Below, in pieces: positions 8,732 through 16,963 of a stretch of 64,000 bases of DNA; position 1 is the stretch's first letter; the number at the start of each line of letters is the position of its first letter. The stretch lies in assembly GCA_041920565.1 (NCBI GenBank), contig JBHGXS010000022.1, positions 22,155-86,154 of the forward strand. The letters are read 5' to 3'. A model generated the notes under the pieces. That model saw nothing but the letters and a program-made list of their open reading frames with translations. It was not told the origin of the DNA and ran no database searches. Made by a program: the position numbers and the translations under genes. Origin of the DNA: JAGHKQ01 sp041920565 (GTDB lineage Bacteria; Bacillota; Bacilli; Bacillales; Bacillaceae_G).

Positions 8732-9693
8732 TCTATCATATCATTGCTATCTGTTTTGCCTTGCTGCTGGATTGGTTCATTGGAGATCCGAGATGGTTTC
8801 CTCATCCTGTTGTTGGTTTTGGAAAAATCCTTAGTTATTGCGATAAAAAATGGAATAACGGTTCTTATAGAAAAGTAAAAGGAATTATGGTTGTCGGTAC
8901 AGTAAGTATCATCCTTCTGTCAACAACATGGTATATTGTGAAAATGAGTTACGAACTCCATCCTTTTATCGGAATCCTTACAGAATCATCTATCATTTTC
9001 ACCGCAATAGCCGCTAAGAGCTTAAAGGAAGCTGCACTCGATGTATATGCCCCTTTGCAAAACGGAAATCTTGTCGAAGCAAGAAAAAAATTAAGTTGGA
9101 TTGTCGGAAGAGATACAGAAAAATTAGAAGAATCTGAGATTGTAAGAGGAGTTGTCGAAACGGTTGGCGAAAATACAAGTGACGGTATTACCGCCCCGCT
9201 TTTTTATGCATTTCTTGGAGGAGCGCCGTTTTGTATTTTGTATCGGTTTGTCAATACGTGCGATTCTATGTACGGATATAAAAGTGAGAAATACATAGAG
9301 TTCGGATGGGCTGCTGCCCGCTTCGATGACCTGCTTAACTATATTCCAAGCCGAATTACAGGGATTGTTATGATTATTAGTAACTTTTCAGCGTCAAAAC
9401 AATCCTTACCTGCATGTTTGCACATCTTAAAAAGGGATGCCCCAAAGCATCCAAGCCCTAACAGCGGCTGGTGCGAGGCTGCAATGGCAGGTATACTCGG
9501 CGTTCAATTAGGAGGAACAAACTTTTATAAGAACGTCGTTTCAAAAAGACCGAAGCTGGGAAATAAGCTTGTTTCGCTTGAAGCAGGACATATCCTGGCT
9601 GCTGTCGCCATTATGATCCGCACAGTAATTGGCTTCACTATTCTTTTTTGTATAGGGGGACTTATCGTTGCGTTTACCATTGCACGGAGCTAA
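8725..9693 (+). CDS. cbiB: Adenosylcobinamide-phosphate synthase CbiB
   Basis: Integral membrane enzyme of 322 residues that attaches (R)-1-aminopropanol phosphate to adenosylcobyric acid. Family landmarks are the N-terminal DWFIGDPRWFPHPVVG, VGRDTEKLEE, ETVGENTSDGITAPLFYA and the later PNSGWCEAAMAG. Four or five hydrophobic segments are seen. The ATG overlaps the end of the upstream fusion gene. It works directly after CbiZ cleavage and with aminopropanol phosphate made through CobD, so the three form a corrinoid side-chain remodelling set. Confidence 0.95.
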   Translation: MLIYHIIAICFALLLDWFIGDPRWFPHPVVGFGKILSYCDKKWNNGSYRKVKGIMVVGTVSIILLSTTWYIVKMSYELHPFIGILTESSIIFTAIAAKSLKEAALDVYAPLQNGNLVEARKKLSWIVGRDTEKLEESEIVRGVVETVGENTSDGITAPLFYAFLGGAPFCILYRFVNTCDSMYGYKSEKYIEFGWAAARFDDLLNYIPSRITGIVMIISNFSASKQSLPACLHILKRDAPKHPSPNSGWCEAAMAGILGVQLGGTNFYKNVVSKRPKLGNKLVSLEAGHILAAVAIMIRTVIGFTILFCIGGLIVAFTIARS

Positions 9694-10747
9694 TCCGCTA
9701 CAACTTTATCATTCTCTTGGAAAGACACCACCTTCTCTTATTATGGATTACAGCGTAAATACAAATCCGTTTATGAATGTGGATATGGCCGAGGAAATTT
9801 CGAAGGAGGCACTGCTGAAAGCCGTAACAGATTATCCGGATCCGTACTGTACGGCTCTTGTACATAAGCTGTCAAACGAGAATGAGCTGAACCGGGAAAA
9901 GATATTAGTAACCAATGGCGGAATCGAGGCGGTGTATTTGTTGGCGCAGTATTTACAAGGAAAGCGAATCGGCATCATAGAGCCAACGTTTAATGAATAC
10001 CGGAGAGCATGTGCAACTTATGGCTGTACAATAGAACGTTATGCAGTGCATGAGGAAAATGGATGGAAGCCTGATGAAGATACGGTTTATTCATTTATTG
10101 CATCTGTAAATGCCGTCTTCTTATGTAATCCTAACAATCCCACGGGAACGGTTATAGAAAGGCCGGTTCTTTTGAAAATGTTGGGAGCAGCAAAGCAATC
10201 CGATACTCTTTTCATTGTTGATGAAGCCTTTTATGATTTTTGTATGGAGGATATCTCTGTTCTTCCTCTTTTATACGATTATTCCAATCTTGTTATTCTT
10301 CGCTCTCTTACGAAAATGCATAATTTGGCCGGGGTTCGCCTCGGTTATGTGGCTGCAAACGAACAAATCATTCAACAATTACAGTCGCTTCAGCCCACTT
10401 GGAGTGTAAATGGAGTCGCTCAACTGCTTGGTCTATATTGTTTGGAGCAAACAGATTATGTCGAGATGACAAAACGATACATTGATGAGGAACGAAAGCG
10501 GATATTCGAATTGTTGAAAGGGTTGGAGTTTGTGTATTCGCCTTCGCAGACAAACTTTTACTTGCTTCGTCACTCTGAAAAAAGTACGGACGAATTATTT
10601 CATCATTTGCTGGGACATGGGATTGTATCAAGACATACCAATAATTTTGCCGGTTTGGACGGGAACTATGTACGGATGGCTGTCAAATTAAGAGCTGAAA
10701 ACGATTATGTTTTGCAGCTTCTGGAGGATTGGGCGGTCAAATGCTGA
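9668..10747 (+). CDS. cobD: L-threonine-O-3-phosphate decarboxylase CobD
   Basis: PLP-dependent fold-type I enzyme of 359 residues making (R)-1-aminopropanol O-2-phosphate for CbiB. It has the family start HGANP, the motif NPNNPTGT, the acidic FIVDEAFYDF, and the PLP lysine in LRSLTKMHNLAG. The TTG start at 9668 lies within the end of cbiB (26-base overlap), typical of tight coupling. It resembles HisC, which is encoded separately at 48684. The HGANP opening and position in the B12 operon favour CobD. Confidence 0.92.
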   Translation: MRLPLHGANPLQLYHSLGKTPPSLIMDYSVNTNPFMNVDMAEEISKEALLKAVTDYPDPYCTALVHKLSNENELNREKILVTNGGIEAVYLLAQYLQGKRIGIIEPTFNEYRRACATYGCTIERYAVHEENGWKPDEDTVYSFIASVNAVFLCNPNNPTGTVIERPVLLKMLGAAKQSDTLFIVDEAFYDFCMEDISVLPLLYDYSNLVILRSLTKMHNLAGVRLGYVAANEQIIQQLQSLQPTWSVNGVAQLLGLYCLEQTDYVEMTKRYIDEERKRIFELLKGLEFVYSPSQTNFYLLRHSEKSTDELFHHLLGHGIVSRHTNNFAGLDGNYVRMAVKLRAENDYVLQLLEDWAVKC

Positions 10748-11274
10748 TTTTTGTAAGCGGAAATGTGAGAAGCGGCAAAAGTTCGTTCGCAGAGCAATTG
10801 GCCAAGGAAAGAGCGGGCAACGGTCATCTTCATTATATTGCCACGAGCCGGATAACGGATAATGAAATGAAAATTCGGATCATGAGACATCAAGATGCAC
10901 GTAAGAGAGATGATGTTTATTGGAACACATGGGAACTGCCGCTAAATATTCATGAAATAAGCGATCAGATCTCTACAGATGATACGGTTTTATTAGATTG
11001 CTTGACGGTATTGACAGCAAATGAATTATTTAAAAATGATTCAAACGAGGATTGGAAGCAAGTATATGAACATATATTTGAGTCCATACGAAATCTTGCT
11101 TCTTGCTGCAAAACGTTCATTGTCGTATCAAACGAAGTGTTTCGTGAAGGAATTCCTCAAGAGGAAGGGACATTTGAATATATGAGACTGTTGGGCCGTC
11201 TTCATCAGCAGCTCGTATATGCTGCTGATGAAGCATATTTAATTAAGCACGGCATAGCAGTTCAAAAAAAATAG
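10741..11274 (+). CDS. cobU: Adenosylcobinamide kinase / guanylyltransferase CobU
   Basis: Enzyme of 177 residues that phosphorylates adenosylcobinamide and transfers GMP to it, giving AdoCbi-GDP. The P-loop GNVRSGKSS is at residues 7-15. The later VSNEVFREGIPQEE and the RLLGRLHQQLVYAADEAYL region match the family's C-terminal signature. The ATG at 10741 is preferred over a TTG at 10729 because GGAGG lies 13 bases upstream of the ATG. The gene follows cobD almost without a gap. A second CobU-like gene lies at 12692, so the division of work between the two is open. Confidence 0.9.
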   Translation: MLIFVSGNVRSGKSSFAEQLAKERAGNGHLHYIATSRITDNEMKIRIMRHQDARKRDDVYWNTWELPLNIHEISDQISTDDTVLLDCLTVLTANELFKNDSNEDWKQVYEHIFESIRNLASCCKTFIVVSNEVFREGIPQEEGTFEYMRLLGRLHQQLVYAADEAYLIKHGIAVQKK

Positions 11275-11323
11275 CTGTGTTCTAAAAGACCTAGAAGAAA
11301 CAATAAAGTTTACGAACATAGCC
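11273..11323. repeat. 51-bp inverted-repeat element, copy 1
   Basis: The ends GCTGTGTTC and GAACATAGC are inverted repeats around an AT-rich centre. The element begins in the cobU stop codon. A related 52-bp element is found at 41287-41338, sharing the ends TGTTCTAA and TTTACGAACA plus part of the centre. It looks like a small interspersed repeat or transposon-end remnant. Confidence 0.55.
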
Positions 11324-11358
11324 AAAAATAGAGTTTGAAAAGAGGTATGAGACAACAA

Positions 11359-12156
11359 GTGAAGCGCATCTATTATGGAATAATTTTGAGCTTTCAATTA
11401 TTAACAGTCCTTCCTATTCGGCTGGAAGTTCCATGGAATAAGAAGTATGCAAAGACAGCTGTGCACTTCTTTCCGTTTACAGGAGTCGTTCTTGGTGCTT
11501 TGCTTTCTGCTCAGTATTATTTCTTTTCACAATATACTTCGGTATCCATTGCTTTTCTTTCTTTGTGGATTATGTTCTTTACCATTTTATATTCCGGCGG
11601 GCTGCATATAGATGGCTGGATGGATATAAGCGATGCTATCGGCTCTCATCGTGATCGAGAAAAGAAATTGGAAATTTTAAAGGATTCCCGTGTCGGGGCG
11701 TTTGCTGTGCTTTCGCTTTTTTTCCTGTTAGCATTTCGTTTTTTGTTTATATTTGAAGTAATGTCAGATCAATCCTTTTTTCACTCTGCTTATCTTTTTT
11801 CGGTTCCCATTCTTGCTCGGGTCGGCATGATGCTGCTGCTCATATGGACGCCGTCTGCTGCCCGTTCTGGAATGGCTTATGCGTTTAAACAGCATATACA
11901 AATGCGGGACAGCATCTTCTCATTTATATATTGTTTCGGACTGTTGTTCTTATTGTATTGGCAAACTTCGCTGTCTCTTTTCTTTATCTGCTGTATTCTT
12001 ACAGGCATAACAATCTTGTTTGTTTTGTTTTTTGGATTCATTTGTAAAAAGCAGTTTGGGGGCATTACAGGAGATATGCTTGGGGCTGTTACGGAAGGGT
12101 GTGAAACGTTATTATGGCTCGTACTATGGCTGTTACGCTTCTCCGTCACGGCTTAA
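11359..12156 (+). CDS. cobS: Cobalamin synthase CobS (adenosylcobinamide-GDP ribazoletransferase)
   Basis: Membrane enzyme that joins AdoCbi-GDP to alpha-ribazole (phosphate), the last assembly step. The frame is open from a TTG at 11335. The GTG at 11359, with AGAGG upstream, gives an N-terminus beginning MKRIYYGIILSFQ like the family, so that start is chosen. Seen are TVLPI, the acidic motif HIDGWMDISDAIGSHRDRE, KILKDSRVGAFAV-like sequence, and GGITGDMLGAVTE near the C-terminus. Six or so membrane helices are present. It overlaps cobC by about 40 bases. Confidence 0.92.
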   Translation: MKRIYYGIILSFQLLTVLPIRLEVPWNKKYAKTAVHFFPFTGVVLGALLSAQYYFFSQYTSVSIAFLSLWIMFFTILYSGGLHIDGWMDISDAIGSHRDREKKLEILKDSRVGAFAVLSLFFLLAFRFLFIFEVMSDQSFFHSAYLFSVPILARVGMMLLLIWTPSAARSGMAYAFKQHIQMRDSIFSFIYCFGLLFLLYWQTSLSLFFICCILTGITILFVLFFGFICKKQFGGITGDMLGAVTEGCETLLWLVLWLLRFSVTA

Positions 12157-12758
12157 CGAAAGAAAATAAAGAAAAGAAATATGTCGGTTGGACGGACGTT
12201 CCGCTTTCTTTAAAAGGAAAAAAGATGCTGAACGCACATGTTTCTTATCCTAAGGCTGATTTATTTATAACCAGCGATCTTATGAGATGTACAGAGACAC
12301 TAAGTATTTTGTATAGGACAGAAAGCGATTATATACTGAATGCGGCATTTCGGGAAATGCACTTTGGCGATTGGGAGCTAAAGACGTATGAACAGTTAAA
12401 AGAAAACGCTCGTTATATCAAGTGGCTAAGTGATCATCAACTGTACAGTCCTCCAAACGGCGAGAGCTATGAAGAATTTACAAACAGAATAATAAAAGGA
12501 TGGCATGAAGCAGTCCAAATGATGTTAGAGAACAATAAGAGGCGTGCTGTCATTATGACGCATGGAGGAGTCATTCGGCTGTTATTAGAAAAGTTCGCTC
12601 CGGAGGAGAAGCAATTTTGGGATTGGCAAGTGTCATATGGAAGCGGATATACACTTATCACTACAGAAGACCGCTTAAGGAGGGGAGAACGATGCATTTT
12701 GTTACAGGAGGTGCCTTTCAAGGAAAGCGGAAATGGGTGCAACAGCGGTACAGTTTAA
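12114..12758 (+). CDS. cobC: Alpha-ribazole phosphatase CobC (histidine phosphatase family)
   Basis: Histidine phosphatase of 214 residues that would remove the phosphate from alpha-ribazole 5'-phosphate or adenosylcobalamin 5'-phosphate. The catalytic LLRHGLT is near residues 9-15, the acid-containing REMHFGDWE is near 80-88, and the second histidine is in MTHGGVIR. The ATG at 12114 lies inside cobS. A second ATG at 12126 is equally near the family start. Its 3' end overlaps the next gene. Assignment to CobC rather than a general phosphoglycerate-mutase-like phosphatase rests on operon position. Confidence 0.88.
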   Translation: MARTMAVTLLRHGLTKENKEKKYVGWTDVPLSLKGKKMLNAHVSYPKADLFITSDLMRCTETLSILYRTESDYILNAAFREMHFGDWELKTYEQLKENARYIKWLSDHQLYSPPNGESYEEFTNRIIKGWHEAVQMMLENNKRRAVIMTHGGVIRLLLEKFAPEEKQFWDWQVSYGSGYTLITTEDRLRRGERCILLQEVPFKESGNGCNSGTV

Positions 12759-13132
12759 GCGGTGAAACAGCAAAATGCTGGATTAACGGGTACAAAGGGG
12801 AGGTATTTTATCCGGAAAAAATTCCAACGGATACATCCATTGTTGTAATAGAAGGATGTGAGCAAATGATTTATACGCTGCTTCAACATCATAAAGAGAG
12901 AACGAGAGAGCGATGGAACGAGCTCTTAAGAAATTGGCGATTGTGGGAACAAGGCCGAAATGAAAGAAACGTTATTTTAATTGGCTGCGATATCGGCGGC
13001 GGAATTGTCCCGATGGAGTCTGAAAAAAGAATGTGGAGAGATACAGTAGGATGGTGCTATCAGGATACTGCATCTTTAGCTGATCAAGTTGATGAAATAT
13101 GGTGCGGTATAGCGCAAACATTAAAATTTTAA
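12692..13132 (+). CDS. Second CobU-like protein with atypical P-loop
   Basis: Protein of 146 residues. It begins MHFVTGGAFQGKRKW, where the usual CobU GGxRSGKS loop is replaced by GGAFQGKRK without the Ser/Thr after Lys. The C-terminal half keeps the CobU pattern GGGIVPMESEKRMWRDTVGW, followed by QDTASLADQVDEIWCG. The ATG at 12692 follows AGGAGGGGAG at ideal spacing, so the longer frame beginning at 12617 is not used. It may be a partner or a specialised guanylyltransferase beside the full CobU at 10741. Its activity cannot be told from sequence alone. Confidence 0.8.
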   Translation: MHFVTGGAFQGKRKWVQQRYSLSGETAKCWINGYKGEVFYPEKIPTDTSIVVIEGCEQMIYTLLQHHKERTRERWNELLRNWRLWEQGRNERNVILIGCDIGGGIVPMESEKRMWRDTVGWCYQDTASLADQVDEIWCGIAQTLKF

Positions 13133-13149
13133 TCTGAGGAGAGCTGGCA

Positions 13150-13647
13150 ATGAATAAAACACGCATTCTTGCATTAACTGTTGCATGTATTGGATTATCT
13201 GTAATTGGCGCTTTTATTAAAATACCGGCCGTAATTGGAAGTGTGGCTTTAGACAGCGCGCCGGCTCTTGTAGCCGCTGTATTGCTCGGACCGCTGTTGG
13301 GAGGAGCTGTAGGAGCTGCTGGGCATATCGTTTCAGCTATGCTTTCGGGTTTTCCGCTTGGTCCTGCCCACTTACTGATAGGAATTGAAATGTTTTTCTT
13401 AGTGGCAGGTTTTGGTTTCCTAGCTCAAAAAAAGCAAAAAGCAATGGCGTTTTTGTTCTTCTTTGTTGGAAATGCCATTGTGGCTCCCCTCCCATTTATA
13501 TGGATGATGGGGATGCCGTTTTACATCGGAATTGTCCCGTCCCTTTTAATTGCGGCAGCTGTTAATCTGATAATCGCGGCATTGGTCTCTCCGCGATTGA
13601 TGAAGCTGTTCGATAAACAGAGAACGGATGAGCAATTCTATGCGTGA
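13150..13647 (+). CDS. cblT: ECF transporter S component, probable alpha-ribazole transporter CblT
   Basis: Small membrane protein of 165 residues with five or six hydrophobic segments and the alanine-rich first helices typical of energy-coupling-factor S components. The stretch LGPLLGGAVGAAGHIVSAMLSGFPLGPAH resembles this family and is shown here only in part: key parts are LGPLLGG and GFPLGPAH. A ribosome binding site TGAGGAG precedes the ATG. The next gene resembles CblS, the alpha-ribazole kinase described with CblT in Listeria, so import of the lower-ligand precursor is the best guess. The ECF ATPases and T component are not in the window. Confidence 0.8.
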   Translation: MNKTRILALTVACIGLSVIGAFIKIPAVIGSVALDSAPALVAAVLLGPLLGGAVGAAGHIVSAMLSGFPLGPAHLLIGIEMFFLVAGFGFLAQKKQKAMAFLFFFVGNAIVAPLPFIWMMGMPFYIGIVPSLLIAAAVNLIIAALVSPRLMKLFDKQRTDEQFYA

Positions 13648-14356
13648 TATTGTATTGCTATCGTTAGGAAATGAAGAACAGTTGGTCATTGCAGCCGATA
13701 ATGCAGGAGGTATTGGCGAGAAACATCATGATACTGTTTCGGTACCATATTCTGTTGTATCTTATTACACTTCCAGAGTGGCTCTTATGGAGTGTATGGC
13801 TGTCAGGGCAAAGCCGGAGGTGATTGTTGTCCAAAATTTTTCAGGTGAAAGCGCCTATCAGTCTTTCCTAGAAGGAATACAGCAAGCGTGCAAGGAACTA
13901 TGTCTAAACTCTGTTTCTGTTACAGGAAGCTCGGAGACCAATTTTTCGTTGCTGCAATCTTGTTTAGGCGTTACCGTGATAGGAAAAGCGAAAGCAGGGG
14001 AGCTAAAGCTGAACATCACACCGCGTGATGCGCGATTTGCCGTAATCGGAATGCCGCTTGTAGGTGAAGATGTGATCTTGCAACAGCAACATGTATTGCC
14101 ATTATCTTTATTTGCCGAGCTCGTTGCACACTCGGCTGTACATGAAATAGTTCCTGTCGGTTCGAAAGGCGTTTTATATGAATTAAAAGGGATACTGGAT
14201 GCGAATAACGTCCCATACACATGTTGTAAATCAGCGGTGGATTTATACGTTTCATCAGGTCCCGCAACATCCATTGTAATCAGTTATGACAAGAAGGAAG
14301 AGACAGCTTTGCGGAAATTATGCGGAACATATTTTTACCCTATCACAATTGAATGA
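13628..14356 (+). CDS. cblS: Probable alpha-ribazole kinase CblS (PurM/ThiL-like)
   Basis: Protein of 242 residues resembling AIR-synthase/ThiL-type kinases. It has an N-terminal acidic stretch AADNAGGIGEKHHD that would bind metal and nucleotide, and a later TPRDARFAVIGMPLVGEDV. It overlaps the ECF S component by 20 bases. In the CblT/CblS route, imported alpha-ribazole is phosphorylated to alpha-ribazole phosphate for CobS. No cobT homologue is seen in the window, which fits this route. An ATG at 13628 and another at 13639 are both possible. The name rests on fold-like motifs and position. Confidence 0.75.
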   Translation: MSNSMRDIVLLSLGNEEQLVIAADNAGGIGEKHHDTVSVPYSVVSYYTSRVALMECMAVRAKPEVIVVQNFSGESAYQSFLEGIQQACKELCLNSVSVTGSSETNFSLLQSCLGVTVIGKAKAGELKLNITPRDARFAVIGMPLVGEDVILQQQHVLPLSLFAELVAHSAVHEIVPVGSKGVLYELKGILDANNVPYTCCKSAVDLYVSSGPATSIVISYDKKEETALRKLCGTYFYPITIE

Positions 14357-14375
14357 TAAGCAGGGGGGAATTGGA

Positions 14376-14945
14376 ATGAAGCTTTACACAAGAACAGGTG
14401 ACGGTGGGAAAACGAGTCTTGTCGGAGGAAGAGTCGATAAAGATCATTTGCGTGTGGAAGCATACGGAACGATTGACGAGGCAAATTCGTTTGTAGGGCA
14501 AGCTATGACGTTATTAACGGAACCAAAATTTGAAGATATCTATAAAGAGCTTGAAAAAATTCAGCATGAGCTGTTTGATTGTGGTGGAGATTTAGCCATT
14601 GTAAATAAGAAAATTCCGTATAAAGTGACAGAAGAGATGACGGTCTTCTTAGAGCAAAGAATTGATGAATATATTAAACAGGCACCTCCGCTAGAGCGTT
14701 TCATTTTGCCGGGAGGTTCTCCGGCAGCGGCAATCGTTCATATAGCCCGCACAGTTACACGTAGAGCCGAGCGATGCATTGTATCATTAAAACGAGAAGA
14801 AGAAATAAATGATCACGTTTTAAAATATGTAAATCGTTTGTCTGACTACTTTTTTGCCGTTGCCCGTGTTATTAATGCAAGAATGGGCGTAAAGGATGTA
14901 GAATATGAACGAAGCGCGATTGTGTTTAAAAGCAAAGAAAAATAA
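14376..14945 (+). CDS. pduO: Cob(I)yrinic acid a,c-diamide / cobalamin adenosyltransferase, PduO type
   Basis: Enzyme of 189 residues that transfers the adenosyl group of ATP to cob(I)alamin or cobinamide. Motifs are the N-terminal YTRTGDGGKTSLVGG, the AYGTIDEANSFVG helix, FILPGGSP, and the RTVTRRAERCIV helix with active-site arginines, followed by LNRLSDYFF-like RLSDYFFAVAR. AGGGGGG lies eight bases before the ATG at 14376, so the longer frame from 14286 is rejected. It is the last gene of the B12 operon and is followed by a terminator. Confidence 0.95.
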   Translation: MKLYTRTGDGGKTSLVGGRVDKDHLRVEAYGTIDEANSFVGQAMTLLTEPKFEDIYKELEKIQHELFDCGGDLAIVNKKIPYKVTEEMTVFLEQRIDEYIKQAPPLERFILPGGSPAAAIVHIARTVTRRAERCIVSLKREEEINDHVLKYVNRLSDYFFAVARVINARMGVKDVEYERSAIVFKSKEK

Positions 14946-14953
14946 CTGCATAT

Positions 14954-14995
14954 AAGAAGGAGGGAATACATTGTATTTTCTCCTTCTTTGTTTTT
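14954..14995 (+). terminator. Terminator of the cobalamin operon
   Basis: AAGAAGGAG pairs with CTCCTTCTT across a 17-base loop and is followed by TTTGTTTTT. Confidence 0.8.
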
Positions 14996-15060
14996 CATGA
15001 ATATTTTTTTGGCCTCTATACACAATAGTAAAGGTGTAACGCAACAATGGAGGTTTAAAA

Positions 15061-15687
15061 ATGAAAATGTTTAAAAGAAAGAGTATATGTTTTGCGGGAA
15101 TCGCATTAAGTTTGCTATTTTCAGAAGGAAAAGCAGCTTATGCGGAAGAAGGATGGACGTGGCCGACATCAGGGCATATAAGCGATTACTTCGGTACAAG
15201 GAACGGCAAGCATTTTGGCATCGATATAGCAGCAATGACGGGGACAGATATTTTCGCGGCCAAAGATGGTATTGTCATGAAATCCTACTATTCTCGAACA
15301 TATGGGCATGTTGTATTTATTAGGCACGATGACGGTTACGAAGCAGTGTATGCTCATATGAGCAAGCGGATCGCCAAGGAAGGGCAAAGAGTAAACGAAG
15401 GAGAAAAAATTGGAGAAGTAGGCAATACGGGACATTCCCGCGGTGCCCATCTGCATTTTGAAGTTCATAGAGGGGCATGGAACTTCAATAAAACAAATGC
15501 CATCAATCCATTGGCCGTATTAAATAAAAACGGAATAGAGGCTGCGGCTTCTACTTATGTCGTACAAAAAGGGGACACGTTATCCGAAATCGCTCATCGG
15601 TTCGGTTTAACAGTCATGCAATTAAAAAGAAAAAATCGGCTGCGGGGTGACATAATCACTCCTAACCAGCGGCTTGTACTTAATTAA
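15061..15687 (+). CDS. Secreted M23 peptidase with C-terminal LysM domain
   Basis: Predicted exported cell-wall protein of 208 residues. A signal peptide occupies about residues 1-28 (KAAYAEE cleavage region). The M23 zinc endopeptidase domain follows, with the first metal ligands in KHFGIDIAA and the last in HLHFEVH. A single LysM repeat lies at the C-terminus, starting YVVQKGDTLSEIAHRFG. M23 enzymes cut peptide cross-bridges and LysM binds glycan strands. The ATG follows TGGAGG. A bidirectional terminator comes directly after. The gene lies where B. subtilis has unrelated genes, and its physiological role is not evident. Confidence 0.88.
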   Translation: MKMFKRKSICFAGIALSLLFSEGKAAYAEEGWTWPTSGHISDYFGTRNGKHFGIDIAAMTGTDIFAAKDGIVMKSYYSRTYGHVVFIRHDDGYEAVYAHMSKRIAKEGQRVNEGEKIGEVGNTGHSRGAHLHFEVHRGAWNFNKTNAINPLAVLNKNGIEAAASTYVVQKGDTLSEIAHRFGLTVMQLKRKNRLRGDIITPNQRLVLN

Positions 15688-15725
15688 CGGGGAAGATCGG
15701 CGAATGCGCAAAACGTCCTGTAATA

Positions 15726-15756
15726 AAAAAGAAGAAGAGGGACACTTCTTCTTTTT
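15726..15756. terminator. Bidirectional terminator between convergent genes
   Basis: AAAAAGAAGAAG and CTTCTTCTTTTT form a 12-bp stem with T runs on both strands, lying between the M23 gene and the reverse-strand membrane protein gene. Confidence 0.8.
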
Positions 15757-16438
15757 ACCAATATATAAACACAGATATAAAAGCGGTCACTGTTATATAA
15801 CTGTAGTAGAAAAACACCTTTTCTCTCGTTTTGTTCTTAATTTTAGGAAGAACGATCGTAGGATCAATCAGCCCGATGATCAAGCATAATCCCCCTGTCA
15901 GCATGATGCCGATGGAAAAAGAAAACAGTGCTTTTTCTACAACATACGGAACAATCAGCTTTAAGAGAAAAAGAACGAGACAAGAGTAAAAAATAGATGC
16001 AATCAGCATGCTCCATTTTGAGAAAGAGCGATAGCCCGGTATTTTTCTCCATGTAGGTCTTTCGGCTTCCTGCACTTCAATGGAAGTATATTGTTCAATA
16101 ATGGCTTGTGCTTCTTTTCCTTTTTGCACAATACTGATAACCCAATTAGGATCGCCTTTAAACACGAACTCTGATTTTGTTAAATAGTGATCTATGGTTA
16201 CTTGTTTCCACGTGGACCATGGATGTCGGTGCACTAGCTTAATGCGGCTTTCCGATTCTTTATTATATTGATAAATGCTTATTCCGTCTTTATCGAATGT
16301 TGCATAATAGATATCTGTTGACAACTTGCCGAAATCTATGCGGCAAAAAAGAAGAAGATCTCTTTTTAGATAAAAATATTCTTTTCTGAGACTTTTTTTG
16401 ACTACTTCGTGGATTGTATGTTTCTGTTTCTTGCTCAT
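15755..16438 (-). CDS. Hypothetical membrane protein
   Basis: Unrecognised protein of 227 residues. The first 140 or so are soluble and basic, with tryptophans and an RHPWSTWKQVTIDHYL stretch that suggests a PH-like beta-rich fold. About four hydrophobic segments follow, including a glycine/isoleucine-rich pair, ending FISVFIYW. Of two in-frame ATG codons, the one at 16438 (MSKKQK) is chosen because GGGGGAG lies seven bases upstream. It is transcribed against its neighbours and stands alone between two terminators. No function is proposed. Confidence 0.75.
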   Translation of the reverse strand: MSKKQKHTIHEVVKKSLRKEYFYLKRDLLLFCRIDFGKLSTDIYYATFDKDGISIYQYNKESESRIKLVHRHPWSTWKQVTIDHYLTKSEFVFKGDPNWVISIVQKGKEAQAIIEQYTSIEVQEAERPTWRKIPGYRSFSKWSMLIASIFYSCLVLFLLKLIVPYVVEKALFSFSIGIMLTGGLCLIIGLIDPTIVLPKIKNKTREKVFFYYSYITVTAFISVFIYW

Positions 16439-16645
16439 AATGACTCCCCCAGAAAAATCCAATGCTATTACCAATATTACATACTATCATTTTCAAAATG
16501 CAATAGCCAGCCTTTTATAGCGAATTTTTAAGCAGAATCTTAGTTTAACACGGCTGCCGAGTAAATGATCAATCATTTTACGCTTTTTGATTCACAACCA
16601 TCTGTTTTTGTTGTATAATGACGATGTATAATTAAATATCGATCT

Positions 16646-16770
16646 ATCTTCGGGGCAGGGTGTAAATCCCGACCGGCGGTGATGAATGTAAATTCTAAGC
16701 CCGCGAGCCGCAAGGCAGGATTCGGTGTGATTCCGAAGCCGACAGTATAGTCTGGATGGGAGAAGATGGA
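16646..16770 (+). promoter_or_regulatory. FMN riboswitch (RFN element)
   Basis: Conserved RFN blocks are present: ATCTTCGGGGCAGGGTG, AAATCCCGACCGGCGGTGAT, AGCCCGCGAGCC, GATTCGGTGTGATTCCGAAGCCGACAGT (read in two parts), and TATAGTCTGGATGGGAGAAGATGG. It lies about 190 bases upstream of ribU. The hairpin GCGTTCGAAAA/TTTTGAACGT (about 16778-16807) lies between the aptamer and the terminator and may act as the switching stem. Confidence 0.95.
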
Positions 16771-16823
16771 GGTTCGAGCGTTCGAAAAATGAAATTTTGA
16801 ACGTTTATTTAACGTGCCTAAAT

Positions 16824-16856
16824 TCTCCCCTTTGCATTGCATTGGGGATTTTTTAT
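16824..16856 (+). terminator. Terminator of the FMN riboswitch expression platform
   Basis: TCTCCCC and GGGGA flank a 13-base region, followed by TTTTTT. Position between the aptamer and ribU fits transcription attenuation by FMN. Confidence 0.7.
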
Positions 16857-16963
16857 GTTGTAAGAACAAAGAAGCAAAGAGCCCTGTTTCTTTTCTCTAC
16901 AACAAGGCATGGAAGAACCTTTCCATTTTTCCATAAGATCGATGGAAAAGAGGAGAGAGGAAC

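Noticed and set aside
12617..12691. Longer N-terminus for the second CobU-like protein
   Set aside because: It lies in cobC in another frame, and AGGAGGGGAG before ATG 12692 gives the family-like start.
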